64,000 nucleotides of DNA, taken from contig NZ_FMYZ01000011.1 of the NCBI RefSeq assembly GCF_900101625.1, positions 113,326-177,325 of the forward strand, given 5' to 3'. The stretch comes from Cupriavidus sp. YR651. GTDB lineage: Bacteria; Pseudomonadota; Gammaproteobacteria; Burkholderiales; Burkholderiaceae. The notes under the pieces were generated by a model. That model saw only the letters and a list, made by a program, of their open reading frames with translations, ran no database searches and was not told where the DNA came from. Shown piece by piece: positions 40,897 through 47,653 of the stretch. A program made the position numbers and the translations under genes. The first letter of the stretch is position 1; each line of letters begins with the position of its first letter.

Positions 40897-41427
40897 ATGC
40901 ATATCCGCGTAGATGAGGCTATTCAAGGCGTCTGCTTGATTTCGCTGCTGGCAACAATTGATCTTGTTGTACGGCGTGTGGCCATTTTCTGGAACAATCG
41001 CCCACTCACCTGGCGGGGGCGCGGAACATCCAAGGAGAATGGCTTGGATACCTTCCCCCTAGAATTGAACATCGAACGGCTCCTTCGGCAAGGATTGGCG
41101 CAGCGCGTCGATCAATGGTACGCAGATGCGAGGAGTGGGCGAACGCAGTTGGACTTCGATGACTGGCTTGCAGGCATGGCCCTACCGGGAACTGCCGCCA
41201 GCGCGGGAATCCGCATCCGACAAAACGATCTGTCATTCGTGCTGCGCCATGGTGCACGGTATGCCATCGTTGATGCGGCTCGCGGCCAGCGCGTATTTGA
41301 ATGCCGAATCGACGGCCGGTTGCCGATCGTTGCGTTTGTCGACGGCACTGGAAAGCGTGGCCCCTGGCTGACGATCCCGCGGCTCTTCACCATCGAGGAG
41401 ATTGTCAGCATGCGAGAGCTGCCCTGA
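40897..41427 (+). CDS. hypothetical protein
   Basis: 176 aa from ATG 40897, only 10 nt after a terminator T-run, so it probably relies on read-through or on a promoter inside 40780-40860. Mixed alpha/beta with a hydrophobic helix near residue 12 (IQGVCLISLLATIDLVVRRVAIF). No family recognised. Confidence 0.5.
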   Translation: MHIRVDEAIQGVCLISLLATIDLVVRRVAIFWNNRPLTWRGRGTSKENGLDTFPLELNIERLLRQGLAQRVDQWYADARSGRTQLDFDDWLAGMALPGTAASAGIRIRQNDLSFVLRHGARYAIVDAARGQRVFECRIDGRLPIVAFVDGTGKRGPWLTIPRLFTIEEIVSMRELP

Positions 41428-41433
41428 GAATAG

Positions 41434-41473
41434 AAAAAGGCCCGACGATTCGATTCGTCGGGCCTTTTTTTTG
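41434..41473. terminator. bidirectional terminator
   Basis: AAAAAGGCCCGACGA/TCGTCGGGCCTTTTT, strong in both directions, between converging genes. Confidence 0.9.
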
Positions 41474-41499
41474 GGGTGCGATCAGGAGAAACAGCGCAG

Positions 41500-41541
41500 C
41501 TTTATGTGAGCTTACTGAGGAAATAGGGTGAGCATGCTCAC
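41500..41541 (-). repeat. palindromic repeat element, copy 3 of 3
   Basis: Core GTGAGCATGCTCAC (41528-41541). Read on the minus strand it continues CCTATTTCCTCAGTAAG, close to copy 2. It overlaps the stop codon of the bactofilin gene and lies between converging genes, so it is not a promoter operator here. Confidence 0.85.
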
Positions 41542-41942
41542 GCTTTCTGTGGCTCAACCGCAGGCGCAGCGCCTGATTCAATGGGGGCCGCCGCGACATT
41601 GATGGCGTCGTAGCCAAGGCTTGACACCCGGGCTATCGTTCCCTCCAGGGCGGCATTTGGGCCAAGTCGAATGGTGCCGGCGTAGACGATGCGACCTTTC
41701 ACCCTCCCGTTGATTCGGAGAGACACGCGGGCGGCTACGTCGCCTTCGATGGTGCCGTCGACGAGCACATGCTCGCCCTCGACCGTCCCGCGAATGAGGC
41801 CTTCAGCGCCCACGTGTACCAATCCATGCGTGGACCGTAGGTCGCCGCCGACCAGACCCAGGCAGCTGATGCCGTGATCGCAAGCAACGTCGCCGTGGAC
41901 GCTGAGCCCGGCTTGGATGAGGCTGAATGTTGCAGTCGTCAT
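41538..41942 (-). CDS. bactofilin-like polymer-forming protein
   Basis: 134 aa. Repeating beta-helix turns with Gly-x-V/I-x-G periodicity: LSVHGDVACDHG, LVGGDLRSTHGLVHVGAEGLIRGTVEGEHVLVDGTIEGDVAARVSLRINGRVKGRIVYAG (broken here only by description). This is the DUF583/bactofilin fold, which polymerises at the membrane. Rare on mobile elements. The membrane protein encoded 6 nt upstream is a likely anchor. Confidence 0.8.
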   Translation of the reverse strand: MTTATFSLIQAGLSVHGDVACDHGISCLGLVGGDLRSTHGLVHVGAEGLIRGTVEGEHVLVDGTIEGDVAARVSLRINGRVKGRIVYAGTIRLGPNAALEGTIARVSSLGYDAINVAAAPIESGAAPAVEPQKA

Positions 41943-41948
41943 GGGAGA

Positions 41949-42599
41949 TCAGAAGAGCTTGATTTCGTTGGTGCGTTGGGCTTCCGGCTTTGCGGTCGCA
42001 GGGGCGCTGGCCACCGGCTTCATTGCGGGCTGCGCTGGGCTAGCTGATTTGGCTACCGGAGCGCCGCTCTGGGTGGCAGCCTTGCTGAGCGGGCGAGTCT
42101 GGGAAGGTTCTGGCGTGGGGGCAGGCGCCGCCGCGCTTGGAGGGGCGACCGCAGGCGCTGCAGCCGATTGTCCGCCACTCTGGTTGAGATTGACGGGAGT
42201 GGCCGGAGCAATGCTCTGAGGCTGCGAGGGGGCCGCGGCACCCTCCGCGCGGTCCTGCCGGCCTGGCCATTCGTTGGTGACAGCAGCGGGCGGCTTTCCC
42301 ATATCAGGCGCGGTAGCCCGTGTCTGCTCCGCGGAGACCACCGGCGCCGAAGCAGGGCGTTTGCCTTTTGACGCCCACCACATCCCAACTGGGAACGCGA
42401 CGGCTGCAACGAAAAGGAGGGCGATGGCCTGGCGTTGGGCAGGAGACACGCGAGCCCACAGCGGCGGCTTGGACCCGGGAGCTGCTTCGGTCTCGGGCGG
42501 AGTGAGCCTGAGAGCGGGCTCTCCAGAAGCCGGCATCTCTATGGTTAGTGGGGGGGTGGCGTAGTGTTCGTGCAGAAGCGCGATCTCTTTGATATCCAT
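41949..42599 (-). CDS. single-pass membrane protein with long Pro/Ala domain
   Basis: 216 aa from ATG 42599. One membrane helix (QAIALLFVAAVAFPVGMWWAS, about 72-92) followed by about 120 residues of low-complexity Pro/Ala/Ser/Gln, as in envelope-spanning or TonB/pilus-assembly-type proteins. Could anchor the bactofilin. The open frame extends further upstream but that part overlaps the next gene in another frame. Confidence 0.6.
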   Translation of the reverse strand: MDIKEIALLHEHYATPPLTIEMPASGEPALRLTPPETEAAPGSKPPLWARVSPAQRQAIALLFVAAVAFPVGMWWASKGKRPASAPVVSAEQTRATAPDMGKPPAAVTNEWPGRQDRAEGAAAPSQPQSIAPATPVNLNQSGGQSAAAPAVAPPSAAAPAPTPEPSQTRPLSKAATQSGAPVAKSASPAQPAMKPVASAPATAKPEAQRTNEIKLF

Positions 42600-42625
42600 G
42601 GCGAGGTCAGGAGGTGCGATTGGGG

Positions 42626-43240
42626 TCAGACTTCTTCGTCGAGCAGCTTGCCGTCTCGCGAAAAGCGGTTGTTGTCGGGGATGCAGAGCCGATGAATGGC
42701 GCTGATGTGCCGCGCGGCGCCAAGCAGGGCAGCGTCCTTCTGCTTGTCGTTGACGTTGTGAGCCAGATAGGCTCCCAGGACGTTGTCGAAGAGCTGGTCG
42801 TGCTGATTGAGCAGGCGGATCAGGCGGCCGGCCAGGGAATGCGTCACAACGATTTCCCGCGTGTCGTAGCGCAGGCTGATGCTCCGTCGCCGGAAGGATC
42901 GCGACCACGCCAGGCGGGCATCCATCCATTCGTTGGCTTCTCGGAATCGTTCATCCAGTGCGACGATCTTGCTCCGGCTGGCTACGGAGAACTTCGCCGT
43001 GCAGAAGTTGTAGTCGCTGCGCAGGAAGTCGCGCACGAAATCTGAGCAGTAGCGGATGGTGGTTCCGCTATCGGTGTCCGGGATGATTCTGGACACTCGA
43101 TCCTGACTCAGTAGCCGCTTGATCGGCTTGGGCCCGCCAGTGGAAACGGGTGTGCTTATAGACGTGCGCGCCCTACTGTCGGCGTCCGATTGAACATCAA
43201 GCGCTCCGTCGGCAAGCACGGGTTCGGATGATTCGGCCAT
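42626..43240 (-). CDS. DUF1845/AcaB-like protein
   Basis: 204 aa from ATG 43240. The central part (TIRYCSDFVRDFLRSDYN ... ANEWMDARLAW ... RREIVVTHSLAGRLIRLLNQHDQLF) is helical and basic and vaguely recalls the DUF1845/AcaB family of conjugative elements. I am not certain. First gene of the minus-strand bactofilin operon. Confidence 0.45.
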   Translation of the reverse strand: MAESSEPVLADGALDVQSDADSRARTSISTPVSTGGPKPIKRLLSQDRVSRIIPDTDSGTTIRYCSDFVRDFLRSDYNFCTAKFSVASRSKIVALDERFREANEWMDARLAWSRSFRRRSISLRYDTREIVVTHSLAGRLIRLLNQHDQLFDNVLGAYLAHNVNDKQKDAALLGAARHISAIHRLCIPDNNRFSRDGKLLDEEV

Positions 43241-43322
43241 TTTCCATTCTTCATGTGGATCTCTCTCGCAGGGAATTGTCCGACACAATGTCGCAAACAT
43301 GACCGCAGAAAGAGATATGAAA

Positions 43323-43368
43323 TTGCCGAGCTTTCTGACTTTTTTCGCTGTCCAGATGTGCCACAATC
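43323..43368 (+). promoter_or_regulatory. promoter with conserved upstream box
   Basis: TTGCCGAGCTTTCTG (43323-43337), one base different from the boxes at 937 and 22664, 40 nt before a CACAATC -10-like region at 43362. Confidence 0.5.
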
Positions 43369-43381
43369 CTTTCCATACCTA

Positions 43382-43890
43382 GCGTCCATGACGCATCGAC
43401 CCTGACTCCCTAGCGAGTCCATCTCTTTGTTCAAGTCGTGCCATTGCGCATGCGCCGACCGGTTGGCTACCGGTGTGGAAATTTCCTTGTGATAAGTGTT
43501 TTCGCCGAGCACTTCCCCAAATCAGCCCGTAAAACGCGTTCTTCGCTGTGCCTCACTCGTGAGCGCACGCTGGGACACCGTTCGAGCCTGGGACCATGTG
43601 GCGTCTCTCTCCAGGCCCCTCCTAGGCAGAACGGCCGACGTCGTGCTGACCGTGAACCTGCGGTTCGAACCTGTGGGTTCGCTAAATGGGTAGTTGTGCA
43701 GCGTGAACATGCTGCACGAGGACGACTTTACGTCCTCAGCATAGAGCAGCGCGCATCAGTGCGCCGCTCCCTGAGTGCCACGCCGCCGGAAGGGGCGTGG
43801 CATTGCAGGTCTCTCTAAAAAAGCTCGCAACCGGCGCACCCGGAAGCGGGCTTTTCTTGTTTGTAAGAGACCTCGATTCAGGGAAATGCC
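43382..43890 (+). promoter_or_regulatory. 500-nt leader with tandem hairpins
   Basis: GCGTC-CAT-GACGC plus ATCGACC (43382-43401) and GACTC/GAGTC open it. Then a run of stems: GAACC/GGTTC (43654-43666), GAACC/GGTTC (43667-43680), GTGCAGC/GCTGCAC (43696-43717), GAGGACG/CGTCCTC (43718-43737), GAGCAGCGCGCA region (43744-43769), TGCCACGCC/GGCGTGGCA (43776-43802), and GCTCGC/GCGGGC with flanking A and T runs (43818-43855), a terminator. AGGTCTC/GAGACCT (43807, 43866) could close an outer stem. The open frames here are not convincing genes. Confidence 0.6.
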
Positions 43891-44199
43891 ATGTACCAAG
43901 ACTCTGAGATTTCCGCTGCCATTGCGGCACAGCTGAGCGATCGACGTCCCGTCTATGCGGGGATGCCGGCAGCTTGGCACAACATCTGTGAGGCGGCACA
44001 CGTCGCCAGTCTTTCGGAAGCCGCGCAAGTGGCCTTCCTCAATTCCGTTACGACCCAGCGCGGGGCCGACACAGCCCTGCGCCTTCGGGAGCATGCTGCG
44101 TCGATTCGCGCGAGTGTCGTTCGTTACCTCGACAGGAGCGCATCATGCAACATGCCCCAATCACCTATAGCGAGTTCAGCAGTCCTCGCAGCGTCATAG
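43891..44199 (+). CDS. hypothetical protein
   Basis: 102 aa, Ala-rich helical, beginning MYQDSEISAAIAAQL. It has a weak GGGAAA upstream. The last 55 nt overlap the next gene. No family recognised. Confidence 0.5.
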   Translation: MYQDSEISAAIAAQLSDRRPVYAGMPAAWHNICEAAHVASLSEAAQVAFLNSVTTQRGADTALRLREHAASIRASVVRYLDRSASCNMPQSPIASSAVLAAS

Positions 44200-45434
44200 A
44201 AGAGCGGCCAATGCGGCCGCCCACCATCGGCAAGATCCGTCCCGGCATCAAGGTGCTGACGAAGAAAGCTCGCGACAACGAGGAGGCGGTCAGGATTCAC
44301 GATCGAATGCTCGCGCAAGCAGCCTCGTTCGATAGCATCGCCAGAGAGATCGCACGCTGCACAGGCATCTCCAACGCCCTGGTGCCAAAGAACACCCCGT
44401 TCTTTACGTGCAGGGGGTCTGACTTCACCAATCCCGCTGTAGCTGATGAGATCCTGCAGATCTACGGCGAGGATCGTGGTGATGGGAACGGCCGGCGCCT
44501 GTGGCGTTTCCCAGTCGTGTTTGCCTTCGACGACTGGTTGCGCAATATCCCCAACCAGCTCGTGACCTACTCGGCCAGCGGTCGGAAGTATTTTTCCGAG
44601 TATGGGGCAGACGGCCTGCGCTACTGCAAGACCTACGCTCCACCGCAGCGGGATGCCCGCGCCAGCCGCGCAAAGCGAAACTGGGGTGGCCGCACGGTCA
44701 TCTTGCGGCAGGACGACGACATCCATGACGGTCATTGCGATCCGCATGTCTGCCCGCAGTACCAGGATGGCGCCTGCAACCTCAAAGCGTCGTTCTTCGT
44801 CGCCTTGCCAGATATCCGCGGGCTAGGGCTCATCGAGATTCCCACGACCTCGATCTACGTCCTGCAGAAGGCACATGCTGCGATGCAGACCGTTGCGCTT
44901 GCGCGGGGTCGGCTGGTAGGTGTGAAGTTCTTCATGTCGAAGATCGAGCAGGAGGTCAGCCGCATTGATGACAGCGGGAACGCTACCCGTCAAATGCAGT
45001 GGCTTATCACGCTTGATGCAGAGATTGACCTCGCGGCATTGCTGGATGGCTCGGATAAGCCGCAGTTGACTTATACCGAAGCTGAACAGGCCGTAGCGGT
45101 CCTGGAAGGTCAACGGTCTGTGGGCGAACGCGAAGAGGATCCCAGCCCGTCCACTCAGGCCATAAGCACCGACCACGTCCGTTCCGATTCGAGTGAGCAA
45201 GATTCCGAAGCGGACCTTGCACATCAGTTCAACGAACTTGGTGTCCAGCTCGGCATGGATGGCGAGGCGGAACGCGCAGATCTGCGCGCGTTCCTACAGG
45301 CCAGCTTCGGCAAGGGATGGACAAAGCGCCCGCAGGATGTTCGCCGAGTTCTCGACGACATGCGCACCGCGCTTGCGAACCCGATGGCTTTTCGCGAACA
45401 GGTCAAGGCGATTGCTGCCGAATTGTCACCCTGA
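44145..45434 (+). CDS. recombination directionality factor-like protein
   Basis: 429 aa from ATG 44145 (AGGAG upstream). The block DGHCDPHVCPQYQDGACNLKASFFVALPDIRGLGLIEIPTTS ... ILQKAHAAMQTVALARGRLVGVKFFM resembles the phage gp46/gp47-type recombination directionality factors, with a Cys/His cluster followed by a beta sheet. Those proteins turn an integrase from integration to excision. The acidic Ser/Glu-rich C-terminal third is unrelated to that domain. Assigned from memory of the family. Confidence 0.65.
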   Translation: MQHAPITYSEFSSPRSVIEERPMRPPTIGKIRPGIKVLTKKARDNEEAVRIHDRMLAQAASFDSIAREIARCTGISNALVPKNTPFFTCRGSDFTNPAVADEILQIYGEDRGDGNGRRLWRFPVVFAFDDWLRNIPNQLVTYSASGRKYFSEYGADGLRYCKTYAPPQRDARASRAKRNWGGRTVILRQDDDIHDGHCDPHVCPQYQDGACNLKASFFVALPDIRGLGLIEIPTTSIYVLQKAHAAMQTVALARGRLVGVKFFMSKIEQEVSRIDDSGNATRQMQWLITLDAEIDLAALLDGSDKPQLTYTEAEQAVAVLEGQRSVGEREEDPSPSTQAISTDHVRSDSSEQDSEADLAHQFNELGVQLGMDGEAERADLRAFLQASFGKGWTKRPQDVRRVLDDMRTALANPMAFREQVKAIAAELSP

Positions 45435-45459
45435 GTCCGGTCCTGTACCGGCTCGCTCA

Positions 45460-45487
45460 TGGACGCCTCAGGGCGTCCATTTTCTTT
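45460..45487 (+). terminator. rho-independent terminator
   Basis: TGGACGCC-TCA-GGGCGTCCA stem (45460-45479) plus a T-rich run. Confidence 0.75.
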
Positions 45488-45529
45488 CTCGCCGCGATGC
45501 CGGCAACTTACCATTTCAGGAGAAGCACA

Positions 45530-46963
45530 ATGCTCAATGAGCGCAATGTTTTGCTTGTGGGACATTTCTCAGACCTGCATTACTCCCCCGGCAACCTGGC
45601 CGAGGCGGAGCGTTGCTTTGGCTTTGCGGTGGATCACGCGATCGCGTCGCGGTGCCAGGTAGGTGTTGTATCGGGAGATTCCACTGACCATCGTGTGGAT
45701 GCGCACACCCCCGCGTTCTCTGCCCTTGGGCGGCAGATCCACAAGCTGTCCGCGCACATGCCTGTCCTGCTGCTTCAAGGGACATTCAGTCACGAGCCGC
45801 CCGGTACGTTGGACGTCTTCCGGCTGATAGGCGCGCGGTGCCCAGTCTATGTTGCGGATCGTATCCACCAAGTGGCACTCATCGGTGAGCAGTTCTTTCC
45901 ATCCGTGGGTGCGGTCTTTACTTCGGCGGAGATTGACGTGCTCCTGACCGATCATGGCCTGCCTGACGTCGTCTTCACATGCGTGCCGACTGTCAATAAG
46001 GCAGTACTCGCAGCGGCCGTGAGCGTCGCAGGTGCGGCTACCGCCGTTGGTGACCATCTAGGGGCCTATCTGAGCGCCGCTGGTGTGGTGAATCGGCAAT
46101 TGAGCGCGCTGGGTGTTCGCACCATCGGCGTTTCACATGGCACTGTGAACGGTTGCGAGACCGAGCACGGCGTGCCGATGGCGGGATTCGATCACGAGTT
46201 CTCAATCGGTGCGTTATTCGGCGCGGACTGTGATGCCTTCATGCTCGGCCACATCCACCGCGCCCAGCAATGGGAGCGCGAGGGCAGAGTGGTGGCGTAT
46301 CCAGGTTCGATCGGGCGGTTCCACTACGGTGAGATCGGCGCGAAAGGCTACCTGCAATGGCAGGTAGCGACGGGCCATGCGGTTGCCTCGCAGGTGGAGA
46401 CACCGGCGCGGGAGACTGTGTGTGTTGACTTCGATGGCCCGCCGGACATGGAAAGGCTTGCTGCGCTGGCCACGGAGTCCTCTGACAAGTTCGTCCGCAT
46501 CCGCTGGACCCTCAACGAAGAGCACCGCCAGCTGGTGGATCGCGACGCCATTCTTGCGCTGTTTGGCAAGAGTGCCGAGGTCAAGATCGAGGCACGGGTT
46601 CTGCCTGCCGTTCGCAGTCGTGCGGATGGCATCAGCCGTGCAGCCAGCCTGCCGGAGAAGCTGTCCCGTTGGGGCGAACTGGCCGGCGTGGAAGCCGACC
46701 CGCTTATCGAGCGCCTGGCCATGCTGGATTCGGTCGACGCGCAATCGATCGCCGATGGCGTGTTGCAGCAGCTGCGCGAAGCGACCCCGGTGCAGGTGGC
46801 TGTACCTGCCGGAGAGGCGGCGCCAGCATCGTCGTTCTTCTCCACGATGGACGATGAAGCGCCCTCAGCGCCGATGGCCATTGCGGATGCCGAACCCTTG
46901 GCAGCGCCGCCTGAAGCCGATGCGCCGAAGATGGACTGGCTGACCGATGACCTTTTCGCGTAG
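45530..46963 (+). CDS. SbcD/Mre11-like metallophosphoesterase
   Basis: 477 aa from ATG 45530 (AGGAG 7 nt upstream). Calcineurin-fold motifs: FSDLHYSP (I), VVSGDSTDHR (II), QGTFSHEPPG in place of GNHD (III), SHG (IV), LGHIHRAQQWE (V). The missing Asn-His of motif III is a deviation from SbcD. The C-terminal third is Ala/Glu-rich. It forms a nuclease with the SbcC-like ATPase at 47641, probably to process element ends or protect DNA. Confidence 0.8.
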   Translation: MLNERNVLLVGHFSDLHYSPGNLAEAERCFGFAVDHAIASRCQVGVVSGDSTDHRVDAHTPAFSALGRQIHKLSAHMPVLLLQGTFSHEPPGTLDVFRLIGARCPVYVADRIHQVALIGEQFFPSVGAVFTSAEIDVLLTDHGLPDVVFTCVPTVNKAVLAAAVSVAGAATAVGDHLGAYLSAAGVVNRQLSALGVRTIGVSHGTVNGCETEHGVPMAGFDHEFSIGALFGADCDAFMLGHIHRAQQWEREGRVVAYPGSIGRFHYGEIGAKGYLQWQVATGHAVASQVETPARETVCVDFDGPPDMERLAALATESSDKFVRIRWTLNEEHRQLVDRDAILALFGKSAEVKIEARVLPAVRSRADGISRAASLPEKLSRWGELAGVEADPLIERLAMLDSVDAQSIADGVLQQLREATPVQVAVPAGEAAPASSFFSTMDDEAPSAPMAIADAEPLAAPPEADAPKMDWLTDDLFA

Positions 46964-47036
46964 CGATACGCCAACCCTTAGAACATGAAGCCATGTTCCG
47001 ACAGCCGCTGAGGCTGTCGAAACCCGGTTTTACCCC

Positions 47037-47137
47037 GCGTCTTCGACGCATCGACCCAGAAGTATCCATTTCATTTTCATCTACCCTGACGGGTGCATCC
47101 CGTCAGGGGCGCGCTCCGTCCAATTTAGGAGTGCATC
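47037..47137 (+). promoter_or_regulatory. structured leader before 47138
   Basis: GAACATG/CATGTTC and GACAGCC/GGCTGTC stems (46981-47020) precede GCGTC-TTC-GACGC plus ATCGACC (47037-47056). Then CCCTGACGGG/CCCGTCAGGG (47084-47108) and GCGCTCC/GGAGTGC (47111-47134) with the ribosome site in the right arm. Confidence 0.7.
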
Positions 47138-47653
47138 ATGATTCTCTACCACGCTGGCCCTGACTGGCTGCATATCGAGGAAGTGTTTGTCGAGCGTTCG
47201 GCGATGGCCAAACGCCTTGCCGAGCTTCACAATTTCACGCAATGCATGCGGTATGAGCCGTTTGGCCCCGACCGCGGCGCCGTGATCGCCAAGCGCGGTC
47301 ACATGCTGGTTTTGGCAATTGGCGAGGCAGGCAACAATACCTTCTTCGCCGTGGCGCCATCCAAGGAACTGCAGGATCTGATCTGGTCGTTCTCGAATGG
47401 CCTCGCCTCGCAGTGGAGCAGGTTGGAACTCAAGGCCATGACCGGTCATGAGGATTGGCCCGCTGTACTGAAGATGGCGACCGATCAATTTGCCGCGGCT
47501 GTGCGTTCGCTTGAGCGTGCGATCGCGGGGAAGCCCGAGCACGACGCCCCGGCGTTTGCCGAGATGCCCATTCTTGATGACGACGTCATGGAAGTGCCGT
47601 CGGACTACCTTCATTCGCTTAACGGCACGGAGGTGTTCGAATGCGCCCACTGA
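47138..47653 (+). CDS. hypothetical protein before sbcC-like gene
   Basis: 171 aa. Alpha/beta with YHAGPDWLHIEEVFVERSA and a C-terminal acidic tail (AEMPILDDDVMEVPSDYLHSL). It overlaps the SbcC-like gene by 13 nt, so they are coupled. No family recognised; possibly a regulator or subunit of the SbcCD-like complex. Confidence 0.55.
   Translation: MILYHAGPDWLHIEEVFVERSAMAKRLAELHNFTQCMRYEPFGPDRGAVIAKRGHMLVLAIGEAGNNTFFAVAPSKELQDLIWSFSNGLASQWSRLELKAMTGHEDWPAVLKMATDQFAAAVRSLERAIAGKPEHDAPAFAEMPILDDDVMEVPSDYLHSLNGTEVFECAH

Noticed and set aside
43654..43680. tRNA-like T-arm GGTTCGAACC
   Set aside because: It is the junction of two mini-hairpins; no acceptor, D or anticodon arm surrounds it.
43438..43818. 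126-codon plus-strand ORF
   Set aside because: Lies across the tandem hairpins and has Arg/Ser-rich shadow composition.
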